7,269 bases of DNA from the NCBI GenBank assembly GCA_041628615.1, contig JBFKOW010000166.1, positions 1-7,269 of the forward strand, read 5' to 3'. Below, piece after piece: positions 1 through 5,446 of the stretch. This stretch comes from JAMWZF01 sp041628615 (GTDB taxonomy: Bacteria; Pseudomonadota; Alphaproteobacteria; Rhodobacterales; Rhodobacteraceae). Numbering within the stretch: the stretch's first letter is position 1; the number at the start of each line of letters is the position of its first letter. The position numbers and the translations under genes are program-made. The notes under the pieces were generated by a model. It did not search any database, was not told where the DNA came from, and saw nothing but the letters and a program-made list of their open reading frames with translations.

Positions 1-920
1 CCGGCGGTCACCTCGGCCTCGGCCGCCGCCATCCGCCCGGCAAGCTCCGGGTCCTCGGTCAGCCGCGCGAGCAGCCCCTGCCGCACTTCCTCGCGGAACC
101 AGTAGCGGGCCTGCTCGGCGCGGCGCGCGTCCCAGATTCCCTGCGCCCGGCGCCACGCGGCGAGGTCGCGGATCTCGGACCAGGCCCCGGCAAGCCCGTC
201 GCCGGTCCGGGCCGACACGGTGAGCGCCTTCGGAAAGCCCTCGGGGTCCTGCGGCCGGCGGCGCAGCAGGCGCAGCGCCCCGGCATAATCGGCGCAGGTC
301 CGCCGCGCCTCGGCGGCGAGGTCGCCATCGGCCTTGTTCACCAGGATCAGGTCGGCCACCTCCATGATGCCGCGCTTGACCCCCTGCAGCTCGTCGCCGC
401 CGGCGGGCGCGATCAGCAGCAGGAACAGGTCCGACATCTCGGCCACCTGGGTCTCGGACTGGCCGACCCCCACGGTCTCGATCAGGATCACGTCGTAGCC
501 CGCCGCCTCGCACAGGCTCACCGCCTCGCGGGTGCGGCGGGCCACCCCGCCGAGCTGGCTCTGCGCCGGGGAGGGGCGGATGAAGGCGGCGCGGTTGCGC
601 GACAACTCCTCCATCCGGGTCTTGTCGCCGAGGATCGAGCCGCCGGAGCGGGCCGAGGACGGGTCCACGGCGAGCACCGCGACCCGCAGGCCGAGGTCGA
701 TCAGGTGCAGGCCGAAGGCCTCGATGAAGGTCGACTTGCCGACCCCCGGCGTGCCCGACAGGCCGATCCGCATCGCCCCGCTCCGCACCGGCAGGGCGCC
801 GAGCATCTCCTGCGCGGCGGCCCGGTGGTCGGCGCGGCCGCTCTCCACGAGGGTGATCGCCCGGGCGAGGGCGCGGCGGTCGCCGGCGGCGACGGAACGG
901 GCAAGGTCCTGCGGCGTCAT
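1..920 (-). CDS. meaB: MeaB/ArgK-family GTPase, methylmalonyl-CoA mutase chaperone (C-terminus cut by window edge)
   Basis: MeaB is a cytoplasmic G3E-family P-loop GTPase that binds adenosylcobalamin-dependent methylmalonyl-CoA mutase, gates cofactor loading and protects the enzyme from inactivation (family knowledge). Reading the minus strand from the ATG at 918-920 gives 306 codons before the window ends. An N-terminal helical segment (residues 1-50) precedes the Walker A motif GTPGVGKS at 56-63. Next come DPSS (D86), the DKTRM segment (99-103), the switch segment IETVGVGQSE (147-156) and the guanine-specificity motif NKAD (195-198). VSAR lies near 235-238. The C-terminal helical dimerisation region has begun; full-length members are about 325-335 residues, so perhaps 20-30 residues are missing. 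A weak AAGGG lies about 6 bases upstream of the start. No mutase gene is visible; it may lie beyond the left edge. The gene is transcribed divergently from the next one. The identification is firm. Confidence 0.95.
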   Translation of the reverse strand, partial: MTPQDLARSVAAGDRRALARAITLVESGRADHRAAAQEMLGALPVRSGAMRIGLSGTPGVGKSTFIEAFGLHLIDLGLRVAVLAVDPSSARSGGSILGDKTRMEELSRNRAAFIRPSPAQSQLGGVARRTREAVSLCEAAGYDVILIETVGVGQSETQVAEMSDLFLLLIAPAGGDELQGVKRGIMEVADLILVNKADGDLAAEARRTCADYAGALRLLRRRPQDPEGFPKALTVSARTGDGLAGAWSEIRDLAAWRRAQGIWDARRAEQARYWFREEVRQGLLARLTEDPELAGRMAAAEAEVTA

Positions 921-1156
921 GGCCGCCCTTGTCGCCGCCCCGGCGCGGCGTGTCTAGGCCCCGACCGCCCCCGCGGCCCCGCGCACCCCGCCTTCTTCGG
1001 ACCCCGAATAACGCGGGGCCTTTGCGGCCCCGCCGCGGTCGGGGCGGAGCGCCCGTGATGGATGGACCAGACCCGGCGCTTCATTCCGACTGAATTGCAC
1101 CTTGGTCTCCGGCCTCTGCCGTGGAACTCTGTCGGGCGAGAGAGGGGAGACGGGTA
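921..1156. other. Divergent intergenic spacer between meaB and the two-gene cassette
   Basis: This spacer separates the meaB start on the minus strand from the cassette start on the plus strand, so promoters for both should lie here. It contains a degenerate copy of the intergenic repeat (991-1054). To its right, roughly 1055-1110 is visibly richer in A and T than the surroundings and is the likeliest place for the cassette promoter. I found no convincing -35/-10 pair. An in-frame TGA at 1091 bounds the open frame of the first cassette gene upstream. Longer open frames crossing this spacer in other frames look like high-GC artefacts. Confidence 0.6.
991..1054 (+). repeat. Intergenic hairpin repeat, copy 1 (degenerate)
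   Basis: This copy begins with the shared core CCTTCTTCGGACCC, followed by CGAATAACGCGGGG where the other two copies read AAATATCCCGGGG or similar. The first hairpin is reduced to GCGGC (1024-1028), a CCC loop and GCCGC (1032-1036). The second hairpin, GGGGC-GGA-GCGCCC, is imperfect. It lies in a divergent promoter spacer, so it cannot be a terminator for either neighbour in their own directions. It has the same orientation as the other two copies. Confidence 0.8.
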
Positions 1157-1870
1157 TTGAGCTGGACGACAAGATGGAGGGATTGGAGCGGCGCAGGCTC
1201 TGCCGGCGCAGGTCAGGACGAACCTTCGGACGCCACGCAGGTGGACCCGCAACTCGGCCACCTCTCCAGCGTCTTCGCCGGCATGGTCGGCAGCATCCTT
1301 CAGGTCTCGGACCGGAAGGCAGGGATCGCGCTCGGCGTCGGCGTCAACGCGGCGGCGAGCGCAATGGCGGCCGGAGCCGCGACCGGCCTTGTCGGCAGCT
1401 TCGGCACGGCATCGACGGGCACCGCGATCGCGTCCCTGTTCGGCGCCGCAAAGTCGACGGCGACGCTGTACTGGATCGGTGGCCTGGTGGGCGGCGGGGT
1501 CGCGGCCGGAGGCGCGATCCTCCTGGTCGGCGGTGCGGGCGCCGGCTTCTACGCCGCGCGCAAGATGCGCCGGTCGGTGCTGGGCACAACCCGCTCGAAA
1601 ACCGAAATCGGCGATGCCGAACAACGGATCCTCGCGGACATCATCACCCTCAAATCCTCGGCCGAGGCCGCCCTCTCCAGCGGGACGCCGATCACCCCCG
1701 CAGAGCGGCGGCTGTTTGCCCGGATCGGAATCGGACCGCTTCTTGATACGTTGACCGCGGCCATCGAAGCCGGCGAGTTCGACCATCTGCGGACCTACCA
1801 CCGGATCCGACTGCGGGGACATGTCCACACCCTGCGCCTTCTGCAGCAGAGAATGGAGGCAGGGACATGA
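1157..1870 (+). CDS. Glycine-zipper membrane protein, first gene of an uncharacterised two-gene cassette
   Basis: I do not recognise a named family. The TTG at 1157 gives 237 residues. It was chosen because AGGGGAG lies 7 bases upstream, whereas the in-frame GTG at 1121 (249 residues) has no ribosome binding site. The N-terminus is short, polar and Trp/Gly-rich (1-30). Residues 34-50, about 56-86 and about 104-135 are hydrophobic and packed with Gly, Ala and Ser in GxxxG-like spacing, typical of glycine-zipper membrane segments. The part running from the STGTAI segment (86-91) to WIGGLVGGGVAAGG (106-119) resembles, from memory, a recurrent motif of uncharacterised bacterial membrane proteins. 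A basic patch, RKMRRS (135-140), follows the last hydrophobic stretch and suggests a cytoplasmic C-terminal domain. That domain (140-237) is helical and charged. The stop overlaps the next start as ATGA, so the two are probably co-translated. G+C is lower than in flanking genes. Pore formation or membrane anchoring of the partner is a guess. Confidence 0.75.
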   Translation: MSWTTRWRDWSGAGSAGAGQDEPSDATQVDPQLGHLSSVFAGMVGSILQVSDRKAGIALGVGVNAAASAMAAGAATGLVGSFGTASTGTAIASLFGAAKSTATLYWIGGLVGGGVAAGGAILLVGGAGAGFYAARKMRRSVLGTTRSKTEIGDAEQRILADIITLKSSAEAALSSGTPITPAERRLFARIGIGPLLDTLTAAIEAGEFDHLRTYHRIRLRGHVHTLRLLQQRMEAGT

Positions 1871-2595
1871 TCCGCAGAAGCGCGGCGGTCGCCCTCGCAG
1901 TCACGTTCCAGCAACTCGCGTCCGGCAGCCTCGAGTCGCCGACCGAGGACCAGCAACTGGTCCTGCTGGCGCTCCGGCGGTCGGTTCGCTGGCTGTCAGC
2001 CGCCACCGACGAAGAGCTCGGCGATTACATCCGGGGTCTCGAGCCGGAGCAGTTGACGGGTGTCGTGTCCAACGTGAAGGGGATCCTGCACGAGATGCTG
2101 GTGGTCCGGGCGGAAAACCTCGACGGCGACGAGACGACCGCCCGTCTGCACGAGTTCACCAACACACCCGGCGCCGACATCGAGTTCATCGTCGATGGTG
2201 ACGTCGTGCGCGAGGTCCAGCTGAAGGCGGTCCAGAGCCCGGCGGCAATCGCCGAGCACTTCGCGAAGTATCCCGACATCGACCTGATCGCGACGTCCGA
2301 GGTCTATGGCGCCCTCGGGGACGCCTATATCGGCCGTGTCACCGATTCCGGGTTCAGCAATGCCGATCTGACCGGCTTGACCGAGGCGACGCTCACCAGC
2401 ATCGGCGAAGACGCCTTTGGCGACGACCTGACGGACGGCATCCTGTCATCGGCGCTTGTGGCCGGTGCGGTCCAGGCCCGGGCGATGCTTTCCGGCCAGC
2501 CAATCGACCAGACAGCGATCTGCCGGTCGCTGGAGGCCGCCGGCGTCGGCATCGCGGCCAGCGTGGTGATCGACGCGCTGCTCGGCGCCGCCTGA
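1867..2595 (+). CDS. Uncharacterised protein with a PD-(D/E)XK nuclease-like signature, second gene of the cassette
   Basis: The ATG overlaps the upstream stop and has GGAGG (1854-1858) 8 bases away. The product is 242 residues. Residues 1-66 are mostly helical; the RR plus short hydrophobic run at the N-terminus is too weak to call a signal peptide. The middle reads like a restriction-endonuclease fold. SNVKGILHEM (68-77) puts a glutamate (E76) in the first helix. NTPGADIEF (99-107) supplies D104 on a strand. REVQLKA (115-121) gives a Q118-x-K120 motif on the next strand. A predicted strand follows at about 137-144, then SGFSNADL near 161. This E-D-QxK order is the one seen in Mrr- and Holliday-resolvase-like members of the superfamily. 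The C-terminal 50 residues contain two Ala/Gly-rich hydrophobic stretches (about 191-208 and 225-242) that could contact membrane or the partner protein. Nuclease activity is unproven, and a degenerate structural fold is possible. Confidence 0.75.
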   Translation: MIRRSAAVALAVTFQQLASGSLESPTEDQQLVLLALRRSVRWLSAATDEELGDYIRGLEPEQLTGVVSNVKGILHEMLVVRAENLDGDETTARLHEFTNTPGADIEFIVDGDVVREVQLKAVQSPAAIAEHFAKYPDIDLIATSEVYGALGDAYIGRVTDSGFSNADLTGLTEATLTSIGEDAFGDDLTDGILSSALVAGAVQARAMLSGQPIDQTAICRSLEAAGVGIAASVVIDALLGAA

Positions 2596-2694
2596 CCCCG
2601 CGGCGGCGGCGGGCCACGGCCGTCCGGGACGATCCCATTCGCCAAACCGGCGGCGCAACCTGGCCCTGGCCATGCCGCCGCTCGCGGACCCCCG

Positions 2695-2757
2695 CCTTCT
2701 TCGGACCCCAAATATCCCGGGGAGTCCGCGGCCCCGCCGCGGACGGGGCGGAGCCCC
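2695..2757 (+). repeat. Intergenic hairpin repeat, copy 2
   Basis: This copy has the core CCTTCTTCGGACCCC, then AAATATCCCGGGGA, then two adjacent hairpins. The first is a perfect 9-bp stem, GTCCGCGGC (2724-2732), CCC loop, GCCGCGGAC (2736-2744). The second is GGGGC-GGA-GCCCC (2745-2757). It lies about 100 bases after the cassette stop and 60 bases before the dehalogenase start. There is no T-tract, so a classical intrinsic terminator is not supported. It could act as a transcript-stabilising or factor-dependent 3' structure. Confidence 0.9.
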
Positions 2758-2818
2758 ACGCGCCCCTTTCCCCCTCCGAGCCGCCGTGCCAGTGTCCCGC
2801 CGACGACCGGAGGAGCCC

Positions 2819-3490
2819 ATGCCGATCACCACCTGCATCTTCGACGCCTACGGCACCCTGTTCGACGTCAGCGCGGCGGCGCGCGAGGCGGCGGCCGACC
2901 ATCCGGCTCTGGCCGAAGCCTGGCCCCGGCTCGCCGCCGACTGGCGGGCGAAGCAGCTGTCCTATACATGGCTCCGGGCAACCGCCGGGCGGCATTGCGA
3001 CTTCTGGCAGGTGACGCAGGACGCGCTCGACTGGGCGCTGGAGGCGCAGGGGCTGGGCGAAGACCTGCGCCAGCCGCTGCTCGACCTCTACTGGCGGCTG
3101 GGCGCCTACCCGGAAGTGCCGGCGATGCTCGCGGCGCTCAAGGCCCGCGGCCGCGCCACCGGCATCCTGTCGAACGGCTCGCCCGAGATGCTGGCCGCCG
3201 CGGTGGACCATGCCGGGATCGGCGGCAGCCTCGACGCGGTGCTCTCGGTCGAGGAGGTCGGCGTGTTCAAGCCGCACCCCAGCGTCTACGACATGGTCGG
3301 CGCGCGCTTCGGCTGCGCCCCGGACGAGGTGCTGTTCGTGTCCTCGAACGGCTGGGACGCGGCGGCGGCGGCGGGCTACGGCTTCACCACGCTGTGGGTC
3401 AACCGGGCGGGCGAGCCGCGCGACCGGCTGTGGGGCGACCCGCGGCACGAGGCGCGCGACCTGACCGGGGTGGAGGCGCTGGCCCGATGA
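2819..3490 (+). CDS. Haloacid dehalogenase type II-like HAD hydrolase
   Basis: Type II (L-2-)haloacid dehalogenases are cytoplasmic HAD enzymes that hydrolyse short 2-haloalkanoates to hydroxy acids through an aspartyl ester. The product is 223 residues, the usual length. The diagnostic residues are present: nucleophile D9 in FDAYGTLFD with T13, R43 in the cap region, S118-N119 in ILSNGS, K151 in FKPHP, and S175, N177 and D180 in VSSNGWD. The VSSNGWD form, in place of the GD(x)3-4D of phosphatases, favours dehalogenase over phosphatase. The natural substrate may still be something other than a haloacid. The ATG at 2819 was chosen because GGAGGAG lies just upstream. The frame stays open to 2672, but that extension would translate the hairpin repeat. 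It is the first gene of a three-gene operon and overlaps the next gene by 4 bases (ATGA). Confidence 0.9.
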   Translation: MPITTCIFDAYGTLFDVSAAAREAAADHPALAEAWPRLAADWRAKQLSYTWLRATAGRHCDFWQVTQDALDWALEAQGLGEDLRQPLLDLYWRLGAYPEVPAMLAALKARGRATGILSNGSPEMLAAAVDHAGIGGSLDAVLSVEEVGVFKPHPSVYDMVGARFGCAPDEVLFVSSNGWDAAAAAGYGFTTLWVNRAGEPRDRLWGDPRHEARDLTGVEALAR

Positions 3491-4302
3491 GCTGCTTCGC
3501 CGCCGCCGACGGCACCCGGCTGCACTACGAGGAGGCCGGGACCGGCCCCGCCGTGCTCGCGCTCGCCGGGCTGACCCGCAACGCCCGCGACTTCGACCAC
3601 GTCGCCCCGCACCTGCCCTGCCGGCTGATCCGGATGGATTACCGCGGCCGGGGCCTGTCGGACCATGCCGACCCGGCGACCTACACGATCCCGCAGGAGG
3701 CCGCCGACGCGCTCGCCCTGCTCGACCATCTCGGGCTCGACCGGGCGGCGATCCTCGGCACCTCGCGCGGCGGGCTGATCGCGATGACGCTGGCCGCGGT
3801 CGCGAAGGACCGGCTGACCGGGGTGGCGCTCAACGACATCGGCCCGGTGATCGAGCCGCGCGGGCTCGACGTCATCAAAGGCTACATCGGGCGCAACCCG
3901 GAGCAGGCGACGCTGGCCGAGGCCGCGGCGGTCCGGGCCCGGACCTGGACCGGATTCGACGGCGTGCCGATGGCGCGCTGGCTGGAAGAGGTCGGCAACC
4001 ACTTCGCCGAGACGCCGGAGGGCCTCGTGATCCGCTACGACCCGCGGCTGCGCGACGCGATGCTTGCGGCGGCGGCGCAGCCGGCCCCCGACCTCTGGCC
4101 GCTCTACGACGCGCTGGGCGGGCTGCCGCTCTGCCTGATCCGGGGGGCCAGTTCCGACCTGCTGTCGGCCGACACCTTCGCCGGGATGGCCCGCCGCCGC
4201 CCCGACGCGATCCGGGCCGAGGTGCCGGGCCGGGGCCACGTGCCGTTCCTCGACGAACCCGAGGCGCTGGCCGCGCTGACCGCCTGGATCGCGGCGCTGT
4301 GA
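3487..4302 (+). CDS. Alpha/beta-fold hydrolase
   Basis: This is a cytoplasmic serine hydrolase of the alpha/beta superfamily, 271 residues, a normal single-domain length. An oxyanion-side segment, LALAGLTRN, lies at 24-32. MDYRGRGLSD (50-59) is the typical strand-turn after it. The nucleophile elbow GTSRGG (91-96) places the catalytic serine at S93. The acid is probably D224 in ASSDLL, and the base is H251 in GRGHVPFLDEP (248-258). The lid, about residues 120-200, is the variable part that sets the substrate, and I cannot infer the substrate from it. The start overlaps the dehalogenase stop (ATGA), with GGAGG about 10 bases upstream. The end overlaps the dehydratase start (GTGA). The coupling suggests all three enzymes are made together. 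An ester, lactone or C-C bond hydrolase are all possible. Confidence 0.92.
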   Translation: MSCFAAADGTRLHYEEAGTGPAVLALAGLTRNARDFDHVAPHLPCRLIRMDYRGRGLSDHADPATYTIPQEAADALALLDHLGLDRAAILGTSRGGLIAMTLAAVAKDRLTGVALNDIGPVIEPRGLDVIKGYIGRNPEQATLAEAAAVRARTWTGFDGVPMARWLEEVGNHFAETPEGLVIRYDPRLRDAMLAAAAQPAPDLWPLYDALGGLPLCLIRGASSDLLSADTFAGMARRRPDAIRAEVPGRGHVPFLDEPEALAALTAWIAAL

Positions 4303-5282
4303 CCGACCCGGTCACCATCGGCGCGATCCGCGCCGCCGCCGGGCGGCTGGCGGGCCATGCAAGGGTGACGCCGCTGCTCAACGCGCCGCTGCTCGACCGG
4401 ATCGCGGGGCGGCGGGTCTGGGTCAAGGCGGAGTGCCTGCAACTCACCGGGTCGTTCAAGTTCCGCGGCGCGTGGTCGGCGCTGACCGCGCTGCCCGGGG
4501 ATGTCCGGGCCCGCGGGGTGATCGCGCTGTCGAGCGGAAATCACGCGCAGGGGGTGGCGCTGGCCGCGGCGCGGCTGGGGGTGCCGGCGGTGATCGTGAT
4601 GCCGGGCGACGCGCCCGCCACCAAGATCGCCAGCACCCGGGACTACGGCGCCGAGGTGATCCTCTACGACCGCGCTGCCGGGGACCGCGACGCGATCGGC
4701 CTGGCGCTGGCCGAAGCGCGCGGGCTGACGCTGGTGAAGCCGTTCGACGATCCGGCGGTGATCGCCGGGCAGGGCACCGCCGGGCTCGAGATCGCGGCGC
4801 AGGCGGCCGCGGCGGGGGTGACCGCGGCCGAGGTGCTGGTCTGCTGCGGCGGCGGCGGGCTCACCGCGGGGATCGCGCTGGCGCTCGCGGCCGATGCGCC
4901 GGGGCTCTCGGTGCGGACGGTGGAACCCGCGGGCTTCGACGACGCGGCGCGGTCGCTGGCGGCGGGCCGGGTCCTGCGCAACGACCGCACCGCCGGGTCG
5001 CTCTGCGACGCGATCCTGACCCCGGCGCCGGGGGCGCTCACCTTCCCGGTGATGGCCCGGCTCTGCGGACCGGGGCTGGCGGTGTCGGACGCCGAGGCGC
5101 TGCGGGCGATGCGCGCCGCCTTCGACCACCTGCGGATCGTCGCCGAGCCGGGCGGCGCGGTGGCGCTGGCCGCGGCGCTCTACCACGGCGACCGAATCGG
5201 CGGCGACGACGTGATCGTCACCGTCTCGGGCGGCAACGTCGATGCCGGGGTCTTCGGCCGCGCCCTCGCCCTGCCCGCCTGA
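4299..5282 (+). CDS. PLP-dependent threonine/serine dehydratase-family enzyme
   Basis: Fold-type II PLP enzymes of this family deaminate L-threonine, L-serine or hydroxyaspartate to 2-oxo acids, or racemise serine. The product is 327 residues, matching the short catabolic or racemase type that lacks the ACT-like regulatory domain of biosynthetic IlvA. K54 in GSFKFRGA (51-58) is the Schiff-base lysine. SGNHAQG (79-85) contacts the cofactor. The glycine loop CGGGGLTAG (183-191) binds the phosphate. S310 in VSGGN (309-313) faces the pyridine nitrogen. The GTG start overlaps the upstream stop (GTGA) with no clear ribosome binding site, so translation probably depends on coupling. It is the last gene of the operon; copy 3 of the repeat follows 27 bases after the stop. 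Dehydratase, serine racemase and 3-hydroxyaspartate ammonia-lyase cannot be told apart here by eye. Confidence 0.92.
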   Translation: MTDPVTIGAIRAAAGRLAGHARVTPLLNAPLLDRIAGRRVWVKAECLQLTGSFKFRGAWSALTALPGDVRARGVIALSSGNHAQGVALAAARLGVPAVIVMPGDAPATKIASTRDYGAEVILYDRAAGDRDAIGLALAEARGLTLVKPFDDPAVIAGQGTAGLEIAAQAAAAGVTAAEVLVCCGGGGLTAGIALALAADAPGLSVRTVEPAGFDDAARSLAAGRVLRNDRTAGSLCDAILTPAPGALTFPVMARLCGPGLAVSDAEALRAMRAAFDHLRIVAEPGGAVALAAALYHGDRIGGDDVIVTVSGGNVDAGVFGRALALPA

Positions 5283-5309
5283 CGCCGGCCCGACGCGCCC
5301 GCGCCCGCG

Positions 5310-5374
5310 CCTTCTTCGGACCCGAAATATCCCGGGGGAGTCGCCGCCCCGGCGGCGACGGGGGCAGCGCCCCC
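5310..5374 (+). repeat. Intergenic hairpin repeat, copy 3
   Basis: This copy has the core CCTTCTTCGGACCC, then GAAATATCCCGGGGGA, then two hairpins. The first is GTCGCCGCC (5340-5348), a CC spacer and GGCGGCGAC (5351-5359), perfectly complementary. The second is GGGGGC-AGC-GCCCCC (5360-5374). It lies 27 bases after the dehydratase stop and 72 bases before the next start. It is well placed to form the 3' end of the operon transcript, although no T-tract follows. Confidence 0.9.
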
Positions 5375-5446
5375 GATGGCTCCCGAGGCTTGCCCTCGGC
5401 CCCCGGCCCGTGGTCTGCCTTGGGACAGGACCGGAGGGACAGGCCC

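Noticed and set aside
991..1054. Copy 1 of the repeat as an intrinsic terminator
   Set aside because: It lies between two divergent gene starts, has degenerate stems and no T-tract.
917..1828. 303-codon open frame on the minus strand across the first cassette gene
   Set aside because: It runs antisense to a better-supported gene, is Arg/Gly/Pro-rich without motifs, and arises from the lack of stops in GC-rich DNA.
1867..1926. Signal peptide at the N-terminus of the second cassette protein
   Set aside because: The hydrophobic stretch after the RR is only about 8 residues and is followed by Gln-rich sequence, too short and polar for a convincing export signal.
2672..2818. 49-codon N-terminal extension of the dehalogenase
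   Set aside because: It would translate the intergenic repeat. The ATG at 2819 has a strong ribosome binding site and gives the family's normal length and residue numbering.
2393..3448. 351-codon minus-strand open frame opposite the dehalogenase
   Set aside because: It has low-complexity Arg/Gly/His composition and crosses the hairpin repeat. The plus strand carries a complete HAD active site.
4104..5186. 360-codon minus-strand open frame opposite the dehydratase
   Set aside because: It is a shadow of the PLP enzyme with compositional bias and no recognisable domain.
4433..5446. Open frame continuous with the EEP gene but reaching back through the dehydratase
   Set aside because: That part is an out-of-frame shadow of the PLP enzyme. 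The EEP fold starts at the ATG at 5447.
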